Below are positions 46,333 through 53,393 of a DNA stretch of 64,000 nucleotides, in pieces. Under the pieces are notes generated by a model, which saw only the letters and a program-made list of their open reading frames with translations, was not told the origin of the DNA and ran no database searches. The stretch is taken from the NCBI GenBank assembly GCA_037131735.1, contig JBAXQM010000007.1, positions 43,909 to 107,908 of the forward strand, given 5' to 3'. Numbering within the stretch: position 1 is the first letter of the stretch; each line of letters starts with the position of its first letter. The position numbers and the translations under genes were made by a program. Origin of the DNA: CAIUPE01 sp037131735. GTDB taxonomy: Bacteria; Pseudomonadota; Alphaproteobacteria; Rhizobiales; Beijerinckiaceae.

Positions 46333-47223
46333 TTACGGTCCTTCAAGTCTCACGCCTAAGCGGCCAGCGAGATCTTGAATATATTGATAGGCTGTACGGC
46401 CCGAGCGTGAGCCGCGTGTCGTTGCCCATTCAAGGCTTTCATGCTCGAGGCTTTCGCGGTCGATGGGCAAATCATAATGGCGCGCATAACCACGGACCAT
46501 ATCGAGATATTCATCCTGGCTGCATTTGTGAAAACCGAGCCAGAGACCAAAGCGATCAGAAAGCGATACTTTCTCTTCAATCGCTTCCCCGGGATTGATT
46601 GCGGTTCCGCGTTCATTCTCCATCATGTCGCGGGGGAGAAGATGACGACGATTTGACGTTGCATAAAAGATGACATTATCGGGTCGGCCTTCAATGCCGC
46701 CCTCAAGTACCGCTTTAAGAGACTTGTATGAAGTATCGTTAGAATCAAAAGAAAGATCGTCACAGAAGACGATAAAACGGTAGTTTGACTCGCGCATGAG
46801 CGCCATCAAATGCGGCAACGTCTCTATGTCTTCACGGTGAATTTCTACGAGTTTCAACGCTGCCGTTCCGCCTTTTGAAGCAATCGCGGCCGCTTCTGCG
46901 TGCGCCGCTTTCACAAGCGAGGATTTGCCCATACCGCGTGCGCCCCAAAGCAGCGCGTTGTTAGCCGGAAGGCCGCGCGCGAAGCGGTTCGTATTTTCGT
47001 TGAGAAGATCACGCACGCGGTCGATGCCGCGCAGCAAAGTCATTTCAACGCGGTTGACCTTGGGGACTGCGACAAGCTGTCCCGTATCCGGCCGCCACAC
47101 AAAGGCATCAGCCACTGAAAAATCGATCACCGGCTTTGTCGGTGGCTTTAACCGCTCAAGCGCATCGGCAATGCGGCGTAGTTCGGCAAGAAGGGGGTCA
47201 GAGGCAGACGGTAAAGAGGACAT
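46333..47223 (-). CDS. DUF815 AAA+ ATPase
   Basis: A 296-residue P-loop ATPase of the DUF815 family. Walker A is GARGMGKSSLVKA, Walker B is RFIVFCDDLSFD, and sensor 1 is FYATSNRRHLLP. The N-terminal helix carries LRRIADALERL. The cellular role is unknown; no signal or membrane segment is visible. It is convergent with the NlpD-like gene and divergent from yajC across 201 bp. This location next to yajC-secDF is common in alphaproteobacteria. Confidence 0.88.
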   Translation of the reverse strand: MSSLPSASDPLLAELRRIADALERLKPPTKPVIDFSVADAFVWRPDTGQLVAVPKVNRVEMTLLRGIDRVRDLLNENTNRFARGLPANNALLWGARGMGKSSLVKAAHAEAAAIASKGGTAALKLVEIHREDIETLPHLMALMRESNYRFIVFCDDLSFDSNDTSYKSLKAVLEGGIEGRPDNVIFYATSNRRHLLPRDMMENERGTAINPGEAIEEKVSLSDRFGLWLGFHKCSQDEYLDMVRGYARHYDLPIDRESLEHESLEWATTRGSRSGRTAYQYIQDLAGRLGVRLEGP

Positions 47224-47334
47224 GGGTCAACGGGGAGTGAATAGAACAAAAGGGATTTGTTCAATACAGGCGATTTAACGGAGCGTCCATTCCAGATGAG
47301 CGCTCTTCGTGCACCCAAAATGCCGTGCTTTTGA

Positions 47335-47362
47335 TTGCAATATGACCGCCAAAAGCTATAGT
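47335..47362 (+). promoter_or_regulatory. candidate promoter of yajC-secD-secF
   Basis: TTGCAA (47335-47340) and TATAGT (47357-47362) with 16-bp spacing resemble a vegetative promoter. They lie 62 bp upstream of the yajC start, with GGAGG at the ribosome binding site. Prediction by eye only. Confidence 0.45.
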
Positions 47363-47424
47363 CCGCCCGACTCTGGGGGGAGGTTTGCATCCTTCCCGGA
47401 CTAATTGATTTTTGGAGGTCCTAC

Positions 47425-47751
47425 GTGATTACACCAGCCTATGCTCAATCTGCGTCCGCTTTGGGCGGTTCCGAGATGTTGATGCAGGTCGTTCCCTTCA
47501 TTCTCATTTTTGTCATTATGTATTTTTTGATGATCCGTCCGCAGCAAAAGCGCCAGAAGGAACATCAAGAAATGATCAAGAATGTCCGTCGCGGCGATCA
47601 AGTGGTGATGAGCGGCGGCTTGATCGGCAAAGTGGCGAAGGTCACGGATGATAATGAAGTGGAACTTGAAATTGCTGACAATGTTCGTGTTCGTGTGACC
47701 CGTGCATCGATTGCCGATGTAAGGTCTAAGGGCGAACCTGTAAAATCCTGA
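47425..47751 (+). CDS. yajC: preprotein translocase accessory subunit YajC
   Basis: A 108-residue single-span membrane protein of the SecDF-YajC complex. The transmembrane helix VVPFILIFVIMYFLMIRP is followed by the QQKRQKEHQEM signature and a small soluble domain (GDQVVMSGGLIGKVAKV). It starts at GTG with GGAGG eight bases upstream. secD follows after 21 bp. Confidence 0.96.
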   Translation: MITPAYAQSASALGGSEMLMQVVPFILIFVIMYFLMIRPQQKRQKEHQEMIKNVRRGDQVVMSGGLIGKVAKVTDDNEVELEIADNVRVRVTRASIADVRSKGEPVKS

Positions 47752-47772
47752 TCGGTCTGGCATTCATTCATC

Positions 47773-49383
47773 ATGCTTCGTTATTCCCGCGCTAAAATTG
47801 CCGCTGTCTTGCTTCTTGTCGTTGCTGGATTCCTCTATGCTGCGCCAAGTTTAATGTCGCCTGAAACGCGTTCAGCGCTTAGGGAGGCGACACCAGGCTT
47901 CTTGCCGTCATGGCTGATCCCGCATCAGGCTATTGTGCTTGGCCTTGATTTGCAGGGCGGATCGCATGTGCTTCTTGAAGTGGACAGTGCGGCGGTTTTG
48001 AAAACGCAAGTCGCAACCTTGCGTGATGATATGCGCCGGATCTTGCGTGATGAGAAAGTGGCACTTGCCGGTGGTCTTGCGGTTTTGCCGCGCGGTGTGT
48101 CGGTGCGCATTACGGACGAAGCGGAACGCAAACGTGTTGTTCCCAAATTTCGTGAATTGGCGACACCCACCTCTTCGCTCTTGAGTGGCGGCGGCACAAG
48201 CGCGATTGATCTTGTTGAAGATCCTGACGGTTTGGTCACGCTGGCGATCACCGAGGCGGGTGTCACCGAGAAAATCCGAAAAGCGATTGATCAAGCGATT
48301 GAAGTCTTGCGTCGTCGTATCGACGCTTTGGGCACAACAGAACCGAACATCCAGCGTCAGGGCATTGACCGCATTCTCGTGCAGGTGCCCGGTTTGCAGG
48401 ATCCGAAGCGTTTAAAAGAAATTCTTGGCACTACAGCGCAACTTGAATTCCGTATGGTTGCTGAGGGCAGCGGCGCTTCTGCAGACGTTGAGATGCTGCC
48501 GCAAGCGGAAGCCAATCAACCACCATTACCGATTGAGAAGCGCGTGATTGTTCAGGGCGAAGATTTGATCGACGCTCAACCGGGTTTTGATCAGCGCAAC
48601 AGCGAACCAATCGTCAATTTTAAATTTAACATTCGGGGTGCGCAGCGCTTTGGTGCAGCAACAACTGAATCGGTTGGTCGTGCGCTCGCCATTGTCCTCG
48701 ATAAAAAAGTTATTTCAGCGCCGCGTATTCAAACCGCAATTACGGGCGGGCAGGGACAAATCTCGGGACGCTTCACCGTTGAAGCTGCAAACAACCTTGC
48801 CATTCTTTTGCGCGCGGGTGCCTTGCCTGCGCCATTGACGATTGTTGAAGAGCGGACTGTCGGGCCGGGCCTTGGACAGGACTCGATCAATGCCGGCAAG
48901 ATTGCTGCATATGTGGCGGCTGTCCTCGTCGTCGGTTTTATGTTTGTGACCTATGGCCTCTTCGGGTTGTTCGCCAATATCGCGCTCATCATCCATGTCG
49001 TATTGATTTTCGCGATGATGTCATTGATTGGCACAACGCTCACTTTGCCCGGTATTGCGGGTATCGTGTTGACCATCGGCACAGCGGTTGACTCGAATGT
49101 GTTGATTTATGAGCGTATTCGCGAAGAAGCGCGGCAAGGTCGGAGTATGATCGCGTCGCTTGATGCGGGCTTTACACGCGCCTTTGCAACAATCATTGAC
49201 TCGAATGTCACAATGTTTATCGCTGCGGCAATCCTGTTCTTCTTGGGCTCGGGTCCCGTTCGCGGTTTCGCTGTGACAATGGTGTTCGGTATCGTGACAA
49301 CAGTTGTGACGGCTGTGACGATGACACGCATGATGATTGCGCTCTGGTACACGCGCGCGCGTCCGCAAAAATTGCCGTTCTGA
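47773..49383 (+). CDS. secD: protein translocase subunit SecD
   Basis: A 536-residue RND-superfamily membrane protein that uses proton motive force to pull secreted proteins into the periplasm. An N-terminal helix is followed by GLDLQGGSHVLLEVD, then the periplasmic P1 domain with RRRIDALGTTEPNIQRQG. Five C-terminal helices carry TLPGIAGIVLTIGTAVDSNVLIYERIREE. secF follows after 13 bp. Length and motifs are normal. Confidence 0.97.
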   Translation: MLRYSRAKIAAVLLLVVAGFLYAAPSLMSPETRSALREATPGFLPSWLIPHQAIVLGLDLQGGSHVLLEVDSAAVLKTQVATLRDDMRRILRDEKVALAGGLAVLPRGVSVRITDEAERKRVVPKFRELATPTSSLLSGGGTSAIDLVEDPDGLVTLAITEAGVTEKIRKAIDQAIEVLRRRIDALGTTEPNIQRQGIDRILVQVPGLQDPKRLKEILGTTAQLEFRMVAEGSGASADVEMLPQAEANQPPLPIEKRVIVQGEDLIDAQPGFDQRNSEPIVNFKFNIRGAQRFGAATTESVGRALAIVLDKKVISAPRIQTAITGGQGQISGRFTVEAANNLAILLRAGALPAPLTIVEERTVGPGLGQDSINAGKIAAYVAAVLVVGFMFVTYGLFGLFANIALIIHVVLIFAMMSLIGTTLTLPGIAGIVLTIGTAVDSNVLIYERIREEARQGRSMIASLDAGFTRAFATIIDSNVTMFIAAAILFFLGSGPVRGFAVTMVFGIVTTVVTAVTMTRMMIALWYTRARPQKLPF

Positions 49384-49396
49384 GGGAGATTGAACC

Positions 49397-50350
49397 ATGA
49401 AACTCCTTCGCATCATTCCTGATGATACATCCTTCGGCTTTATGGCGTTTCGGCGCCTCAGCTTTCCCTTCTCTGCAATCCTCTCCGTGATTTCTGTCGC
49501 CGCCTTTTTTGCGATTGGCCTTAATTTTGGCATCGACTTTACCGGCGGCACGCTTATCGAAATGAAGGCCAATTCCGGCAAAGCCGAAATTGCGTCGGTA
49601 CGTTCTGTTGCTGCCGAGCTCGATCTTGGCGATGTTGAAGTGCAGGAATTTGGCAATCAAGGTGAAGTCTCACTTCGTTTCGGATTGCAGCCGGGTGGCG
49701 ATAAAGGTCAACAGGCTGTTGTCGAACGGGTGCGTGCGAATTTCGGTAAAGATTATGAATTCCGTCGCGTCGAAGTCGTCGGGCCGCGTGTCTCGGGTGA
49801 GTTGGTGCAATCCGGAATTCTTGGCGTTGTTCTCTCGATCGTGGCCGTATTGATTTATCTTTGGTTCCGTTTTGAATGGCAATTCGCGGTGGGTGCGGTG
49901 ATTGCCACGCTGCACGATCTCGTTTTGACGATGGGCTTTTTTGCGATCACGCAAATCGAATTCAATATGACGTCGATTGCCGCTATTCTTACAATTGTCG
50001 GTTATTCCCTGAATGACACGGTTGTGGTGTTTGACCGAATTCGTGAATTGCTTCGTAAATATAAGAAAATGCCGATTACCGAGTTGCTTGATCTCTCGAT
50101 CAATTCGACGTTGTCGCGTACGGTTATGACATCGGTTACAACATCGCTTGCGCTGTTGGCGCTCGTCCTCTTTGGCGGATCAGTGATTAAGAGCTTCTCA
50201 TGGGCGATGATCTTCGGCGTTGTCATTGGAACTTATTCGTCGATCTTTATCGCGGCGCCTGTTCTCATTTATCTCGGTGCTCGTGTCACTGGTGATGCGC
50301 AAGACACCGCTTCGGAAAGCGGCGAAGCCTCTAAAACGACATCCCGATGA
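49397..50350 (+). CDS. secF: protein translocase subunit SecF
   Basis: A 317-residue SecD partner. Signature elements are LNFGIDFTGGTLIEMK near residue 45 and the helix segment IVGYSLNDTVVVFDRIRE. Six transmembrane helices are evident. The C terminus is polar. It overlaps the next gene by 4 bp (ATGA), coupling translation of the Mth938-like protein to SecF. Confidence 0.97.
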   Translation: MKLLRIIPDDTSFGFMAFRRLSFPFSAILSVISVAAFFAIGLNFGIDFTGGTLIEMKANSGKAEIASVRSVAAELDLGDVEVQEFGNQGEVSLRFGLQPGGDKGQQAVVERVRANFGKDYEFRRVEVVGPRVSGELVQSGILGVVLSIVAVLIYLWFRFEWQFAVGAVIATLHDLVLTMGFFAITQIEFNMTSIAAILTIVGYSLNDTVVVFDRIRELLRKYKKMPITELLDLSINSTLSRTVMTSVTTSLALLALVLFGGSVIKSFSWAMIFGVVIGTYSSIFIAAPVLIYLGARVTGDAQDTASESGEASKTTSR

Positions 50351-50727
50351 CGGCGCGTGGCGAAGGGTTTGTTCCCGGACGCCATGCGATTGATGCGGTC
50401 GGGCAGGGCGGCTTTCGCTTTGCCGATATGTCCCATCGCGGTTCGATTTTCATCTTGCCATCGGGTATTCACGCCTGGCCGATCTCTTCTGTAAGCGATC
50501 TCACAGCGACGTCATTTCAAGAGTTGTTCGCTGAAGCACAGGACATTGATTTTGTTCTGATCGGGACTGGCGAGAAAATTCATCGCCTTGCGGAGCCTTT
50601 GCTCTGGCGGTTTCGTGAATATCAATTTCAATTCGATATCATGGCGACACTTGCTGCCGCACGAACTTATAATGTTCTTGTAGCGGAACATCGTCGTGTG
50701 GCCGCAGCGATGATTGCTCTCCCTTAA
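50347..50727 (+). CDS. Mth938-like (DUF498/NDUFAF3-type) protein
   Basis: A 126-residue protein of the Mth938/DUF498 family, whose eukaryotic member NDUFAF3 is a mitochondrial complex I assembly factor. The core FVLIGTGEKI and the terminal TLAAARTYNVLVAEHRRVAAAMIA are characteristic. It overlaps secF by 4 bp and shares a base with the next gene (TAATG), so these genes are tightly coupled. In many alphaproteobacteria it follows secF. Function in bacteria is not established. Confidence 0.87.
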   Translation: MTARGEGFVPGRHAIDAVGQGGFRFADMSHRGSIFILPSGIHAWPISSVSDLTATSFQELFAEAQDIDFVLIGTGEKIHRLAEPLLWRFREYQFQFDIMATLAAARTYNVLVAEHRRVAAAMIALP

Positions 50728-51452
50728 TGAATACAGAGCTCGCCCGTTTTGTGAAGGATTTCGATCCCGTTCTTTATTGGTCGGTTCTCTTTGCACCGCC
50801 TGATCGACGCGATGCGTTGTTATCGCTTTATGCTTTTGCAATTGAGATTAAACGGATTCCGTCACTCGTCTCTGAACCCGCTTTGGGTGAGATCCGCATG
50901 CAATGGTGGATCGATGGGTTGAAGGGCGAGCGTGGAGGTGAATTGCAATCCCATCCACAAGGGCAAGCACTGCTTGAAACCTGCGCGCGTTATGCTTTAC
51001 CGCATGCGCCTTTGATTGCACTCATTGAGGCGTACGCATCGCGGCTTTTACAGGACGATCCGCTCCGGCGTCCTGATGAAGCGACGCTTGAGCTTTATTG
51101 CGGGCAGACCCACGCATCACTCATTCAGCTTGCGTCATTGATCTTGAATGACGGTCGCGATCCACAGACAAGCGAAGCGTCTGGTCACGCCGGAATGGTT
51201 TTGGGTTTGATCGCGCTGATCCGCGAGGGAACCACAGAATTATCGCAGAAAGATCTTGTATCTCTCGCGCGGGAACATTTGATCAAGGCACGTCACGCGC
51301 TTCAAACGGTTCCGGAAAAAATCAAGCCGCCATTTTTATCACTCGCGATTGCCGAACCTTTTCTTAAGAATTTGGCGGGAGGAAAAAGTCCTGAGCGCGA
51401 TTTTCCCGCGCCTTGGCGCATTCTTCTGCGCATGATGCTCGGTCGCCTTTAA
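50727..51452 (+). CDS. squalene/phytoene-synthase-like protein (NDUFAF6-like)
   Basis: A 241-residue protein with the trans-isoprenyl diphosphate synthase fold. The family frame is visible in LYAFAIEIKRIPSLVSEPALGEIRMQWW and YASRLLQDD, but the Asp-rich metal-binding motifs of true squalene and phytoene synthases are missing or altered: the first site reads IEIKRIPS. This pattern matches NDUFAF6, a complex I assembly factor, more than a terpene enzyme. The gene next to it is the Mth938/NDUFAF3-like protein. A non-catalytic assembly role is inferred. Confidence 0.8.
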   Translation: MNTELARFVKDFDPVLYWSVLFAPPDRRDALLSLYAFAIEIKRIPSLVSEPALGEIRMQWWIDGLKGERGGELQSHPQGQALLETCARYALPHAPLIALIEAYASRLLQDDPLRRPDEATLELYCGQTHASLIQLASLILNDGRDPQTSEASGHAGMVLGLIALIREGTTELSQKDLVSLAREHLIKARHALQTVPEKIKPPFLSLAIAEPFLKNLAGGKSPERDFPAPWRILLRMMLGRL

Positions 51453-51462
51453 GTCGATAGAT

Positions 51463-52857
51463 TTAACTTAGCGAACTCATCCAGAGATCAATATCCGCGG
51501 CCGCCCGCGCGGTGATGGCGTGTTTGCGAGCGATGGATTTTTCAGTGCCGCGTAAACGCTTTCCTGTTTCATCTTTGGTTGGCGCTGCAATCGGTGGGAA
51601 CAAACCGAAATTGATATTCATCGGTTGAAAGCTCGGCGGACCGGCATCAATGGTCTCTATATGGCCGCCGGTAATATGATTGATGAGTGCACCTAATGCC
51701 GTTGTTGAAGGAAAGATCGGGTGCTCGAGACCCAACCGGTCCGCCGTTGCGAAACGTCCGGCAGCAAGGCCAATCGCGGCGCTTTCAACATAGCCTTCGC
51801 ATCCCGTAATTTGTCCGGCAAAACGCAAACGCGGTCCGGCTTTAAGTTTCAAAGTGGAATCGAGCAAGTTGGGCGAATTTAAATAGGTGTTGCGATGCAA
51901 TCCCCCAAGGCGTGCAAATTCCGCATTCGCTAATCCCGGAATAGTTCTGAAAATACGAACTTGCTCGGCATATTTGAGCTTCGTTTGAAAACCCACCATA
52001 TTATAGAGCGTGCCCAGCGCATTATCCTGTCGCAATTGAACAATGCCATAAGGCTTCACTGTTGGATTATGCGGATTGGTAAGCCCCACGGGCTTCATGG
52101 GTCCATGACGTAGTGTTTCTGCACCGCGCAGGGCCATCACTTCGATCGGCAAACAGCCATCGAAATAGGGAACACCTTCAAACTCTTTGAATTCGGTTTT
52201 CTCGCCTTGCAAGAGCGCGTCAACAAAAGCGAAATATTGGTCTTTATCGAGCGGACAATTGATATAGTCGGCACCTGTTCCGCCGGGGCCAACTTTATCG
52301 TAACGGCTTTGATACCACGCAAAATTAAAGTCGATTGTTTCTTTATGAATGATGGGCGCAATCGCATCGAAAAACGATAATTGCTTTTCACCGGTGATCG
52401 ATAAGATTGCTTCAGCCAAGGCAGATGACGTAAGCGGACCCGTGGCAATGATCACATTGTCCCATTCTTTAGGCGGCAATCCATTCACTTCACCCCGTTC
52501 AATCATGATCAAGGGTTCTTTGGAAATTGATTCAGTAACTGCTGAAGCGAAGCCGTCGCGATCAACCGCTAAGGCACCACCAGCAGGCACCTGATTGCGA
52601 TCGGCGGAGGCCATGATGAGGGAATTAAGTTTGCGCATCTCGGCATGAAGAAGGCCTACAGCATTCGCCTTCGCATCATCGGAGCGGAAAGAATTTGAAC
52701 ACACGAGTTCTGCCAGCGCATCGGTTTGATGAGCAGCCGTTTTACGCATCGGGCGCATCTCGTGAAGAATGACGGGAATATTTTTGCGGCTGATCTGCCA
52801 AGCGGCTTCTGAACCCGCAAGACCGCCGCCGATAATATGGATGGGCTTAACTGACAT
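51463..52857 (-). CDS. trmFO: methylenetetrahydrofolate-tRNA-(uracil-5-)-methyltransferase TrmFO
   Basis: A 464-residue flavoprotein that makes ribothymidine at position 54 of tRNA using methylene-THF. The N-terminal FAD-binding IHIIGGGLAGSEAAWQ, ELVCSNSFRSDDA and the later GQITGCEGYVESAAIGLAAG are family hallmarks. ATG 52857 places the Rossmann strand at the N terminus; the open frame to 52893 adds only an Arg-rich stretch. It is convergent with the squalene-synthase-like gene. Confidence 0.95.
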   Translation of the reverse strand: MSVKPIHIIGGGLAGSEAAWQISRKNIPVILHEMRPMRKTAAHQTDALAELVCSNSFRSDDAKANAVGLLHAEMRKLNSLIMASADRNQVPAGGALAVDRDGFASAVTESISKEPLIMIERGEVNGLPPKEWDNVIIATGPLTSSALAEAILSITGEKQLSFFDAIAPIIHKETIDFNFAWYQSRYDKVGPGGTGADYINCPLDKDQYFAFVDALLQGEKTEFKEFEGVPYFDGCLPIEVMALRGAETLRHGPMKPVGLTNPHNPTVKPYGIVQLRQDNALGTLYNMVGFQTKLKYAEQVRIFRTIPGLANAEFARLGGLHRNTYLNSPNLLDSTLKLKAGPRLRFAGQITGCEGYVESAAIGLAAGRFATADRLGLEHPIFPSTTALGALINHITGGHIETIDAGPPSFQPMNINFGLFPPIAAPTKDETGKRLRGTEKSIARKHAITARAAADIDLWMSSLS

Positions 52858-52910
52858 GGCGCGGACCATAATGCGCGCACGGAGCCTGAACAAGACATTC
52901 CCTTAGATAC

Positions 52911-52942
52911 GAAAACGCCCGCCGGGAGGGGGTGGCGGGCGT
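52911..52942 (-). terminator. terminator of the DUF1127 transcript
   Basis: On the minus strand ACGCCCGCC pairs perfectly with GGCGGGCGT around a 10-nt loop and is followed by TTTTC. It lies about 90 bp past the DUF1127 stop and 54 bp before the trmFO start. Confidence 0.75.
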
Positions 52943-53031
52943 CTCGTTCGGTTCTCGGAAAAAGGGGAATCCTGAGAACCAAATACCGCACATCGTCATA
53001 GGAGGGGGAGACGATACCCGGCTGAATTGTG
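52911..53031 (-). ncRNA. cuckoo/CcsR-like RNA in the 3' region of DUF1127
   Basis: On the minus strand, directly after the DUF1127 stop, three hairpins follow. ATCGTC/GACGAT closes a 12-nt loop TCCCCCTCCTAT (52992-53015). GGTTCTC/GAGAACC (52950-52980) closes a C/U-rich loop. A 9-bp GC-rich terminator stem closes loop ACCCCCTCCC (52915-52942). C-rich anti-Shine-Dalgarno loops plus a terminator hairpin next to a DUF1127 gene are the described hallmarks of the alphaproteobacterial cuckoo RNA family, including Rhodobacter CcsR. The exact CCUCCUCCC motif is only approximated here. Confidence 0.55.
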
Positions 53032-53193
53032 TTAGTGTGCCGCAGCGTGCTTCTTTGCGATGAAGCGGATGTCGCTGCGCGAAATACCGAGATCAGCGAG
53101 ATCACGGTCGGTGAGCTGCGAGAGTTCGCGGATCGTGTTGCGCACGCGAGCCCAGCGGCGAAGATTGCTCTTCAAAGTAGAAATCGTAAGCAT
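53032..53193 (-). CDS. DUF1127 small basic protein
   Basis: A 53-residue Arg/Lys-rich protein with the DUF1127 signature LSQLTDRDLADLGISRSDI in the C-terminal half and a basic N-terminal helix (STLKSNLRRWARVRNTI). ATG 53193 is preferred because AGAGG lies eight bases upstream; the ATG at 53199 would leave only two bases. Characterised DUF1127 proteins bind RNA and influence stress and phosphate responses in Rhodobacter and Agrobacterium. It is downstream of uvrA on the same strand, with a CTTATAT sequence upstream resembling an RpoH -10 element but no convincing -35. Confidence 0.88.
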   Translation of the reverse strand: MLTISTLKSNLRRWARVRNTIRELSQLTDRDLADLGISRSDIRFIAKKHAAAH

Positions 53194-53393
53194 TTTCATT
53201 ACCTCTTTTGTTCGTACATGCAGGAAAGCCGCGCATTTCGTGGTCCGAAACGGGTTGTCCCTGAATTTGCTGCACTGCATATAAGAGAGGAATGTAATCT
53301 TGACCAGTCGGTCAGATAGCAAGTCAGATATGCATTTTTGTGTGATCCACGTTAAATTAGTCCTAATGCCATTCAATTTTCACATAGAAGACA

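Noticed and set aside
50727..51452. Carotenoid or hopanoid synthesis gene.
   Set aside because: The Asp-rich catalytic motifs are not conserved, the protein is short, and no other terpenoid gene is nearby; the secF context fits the NDUFAF6-like group.
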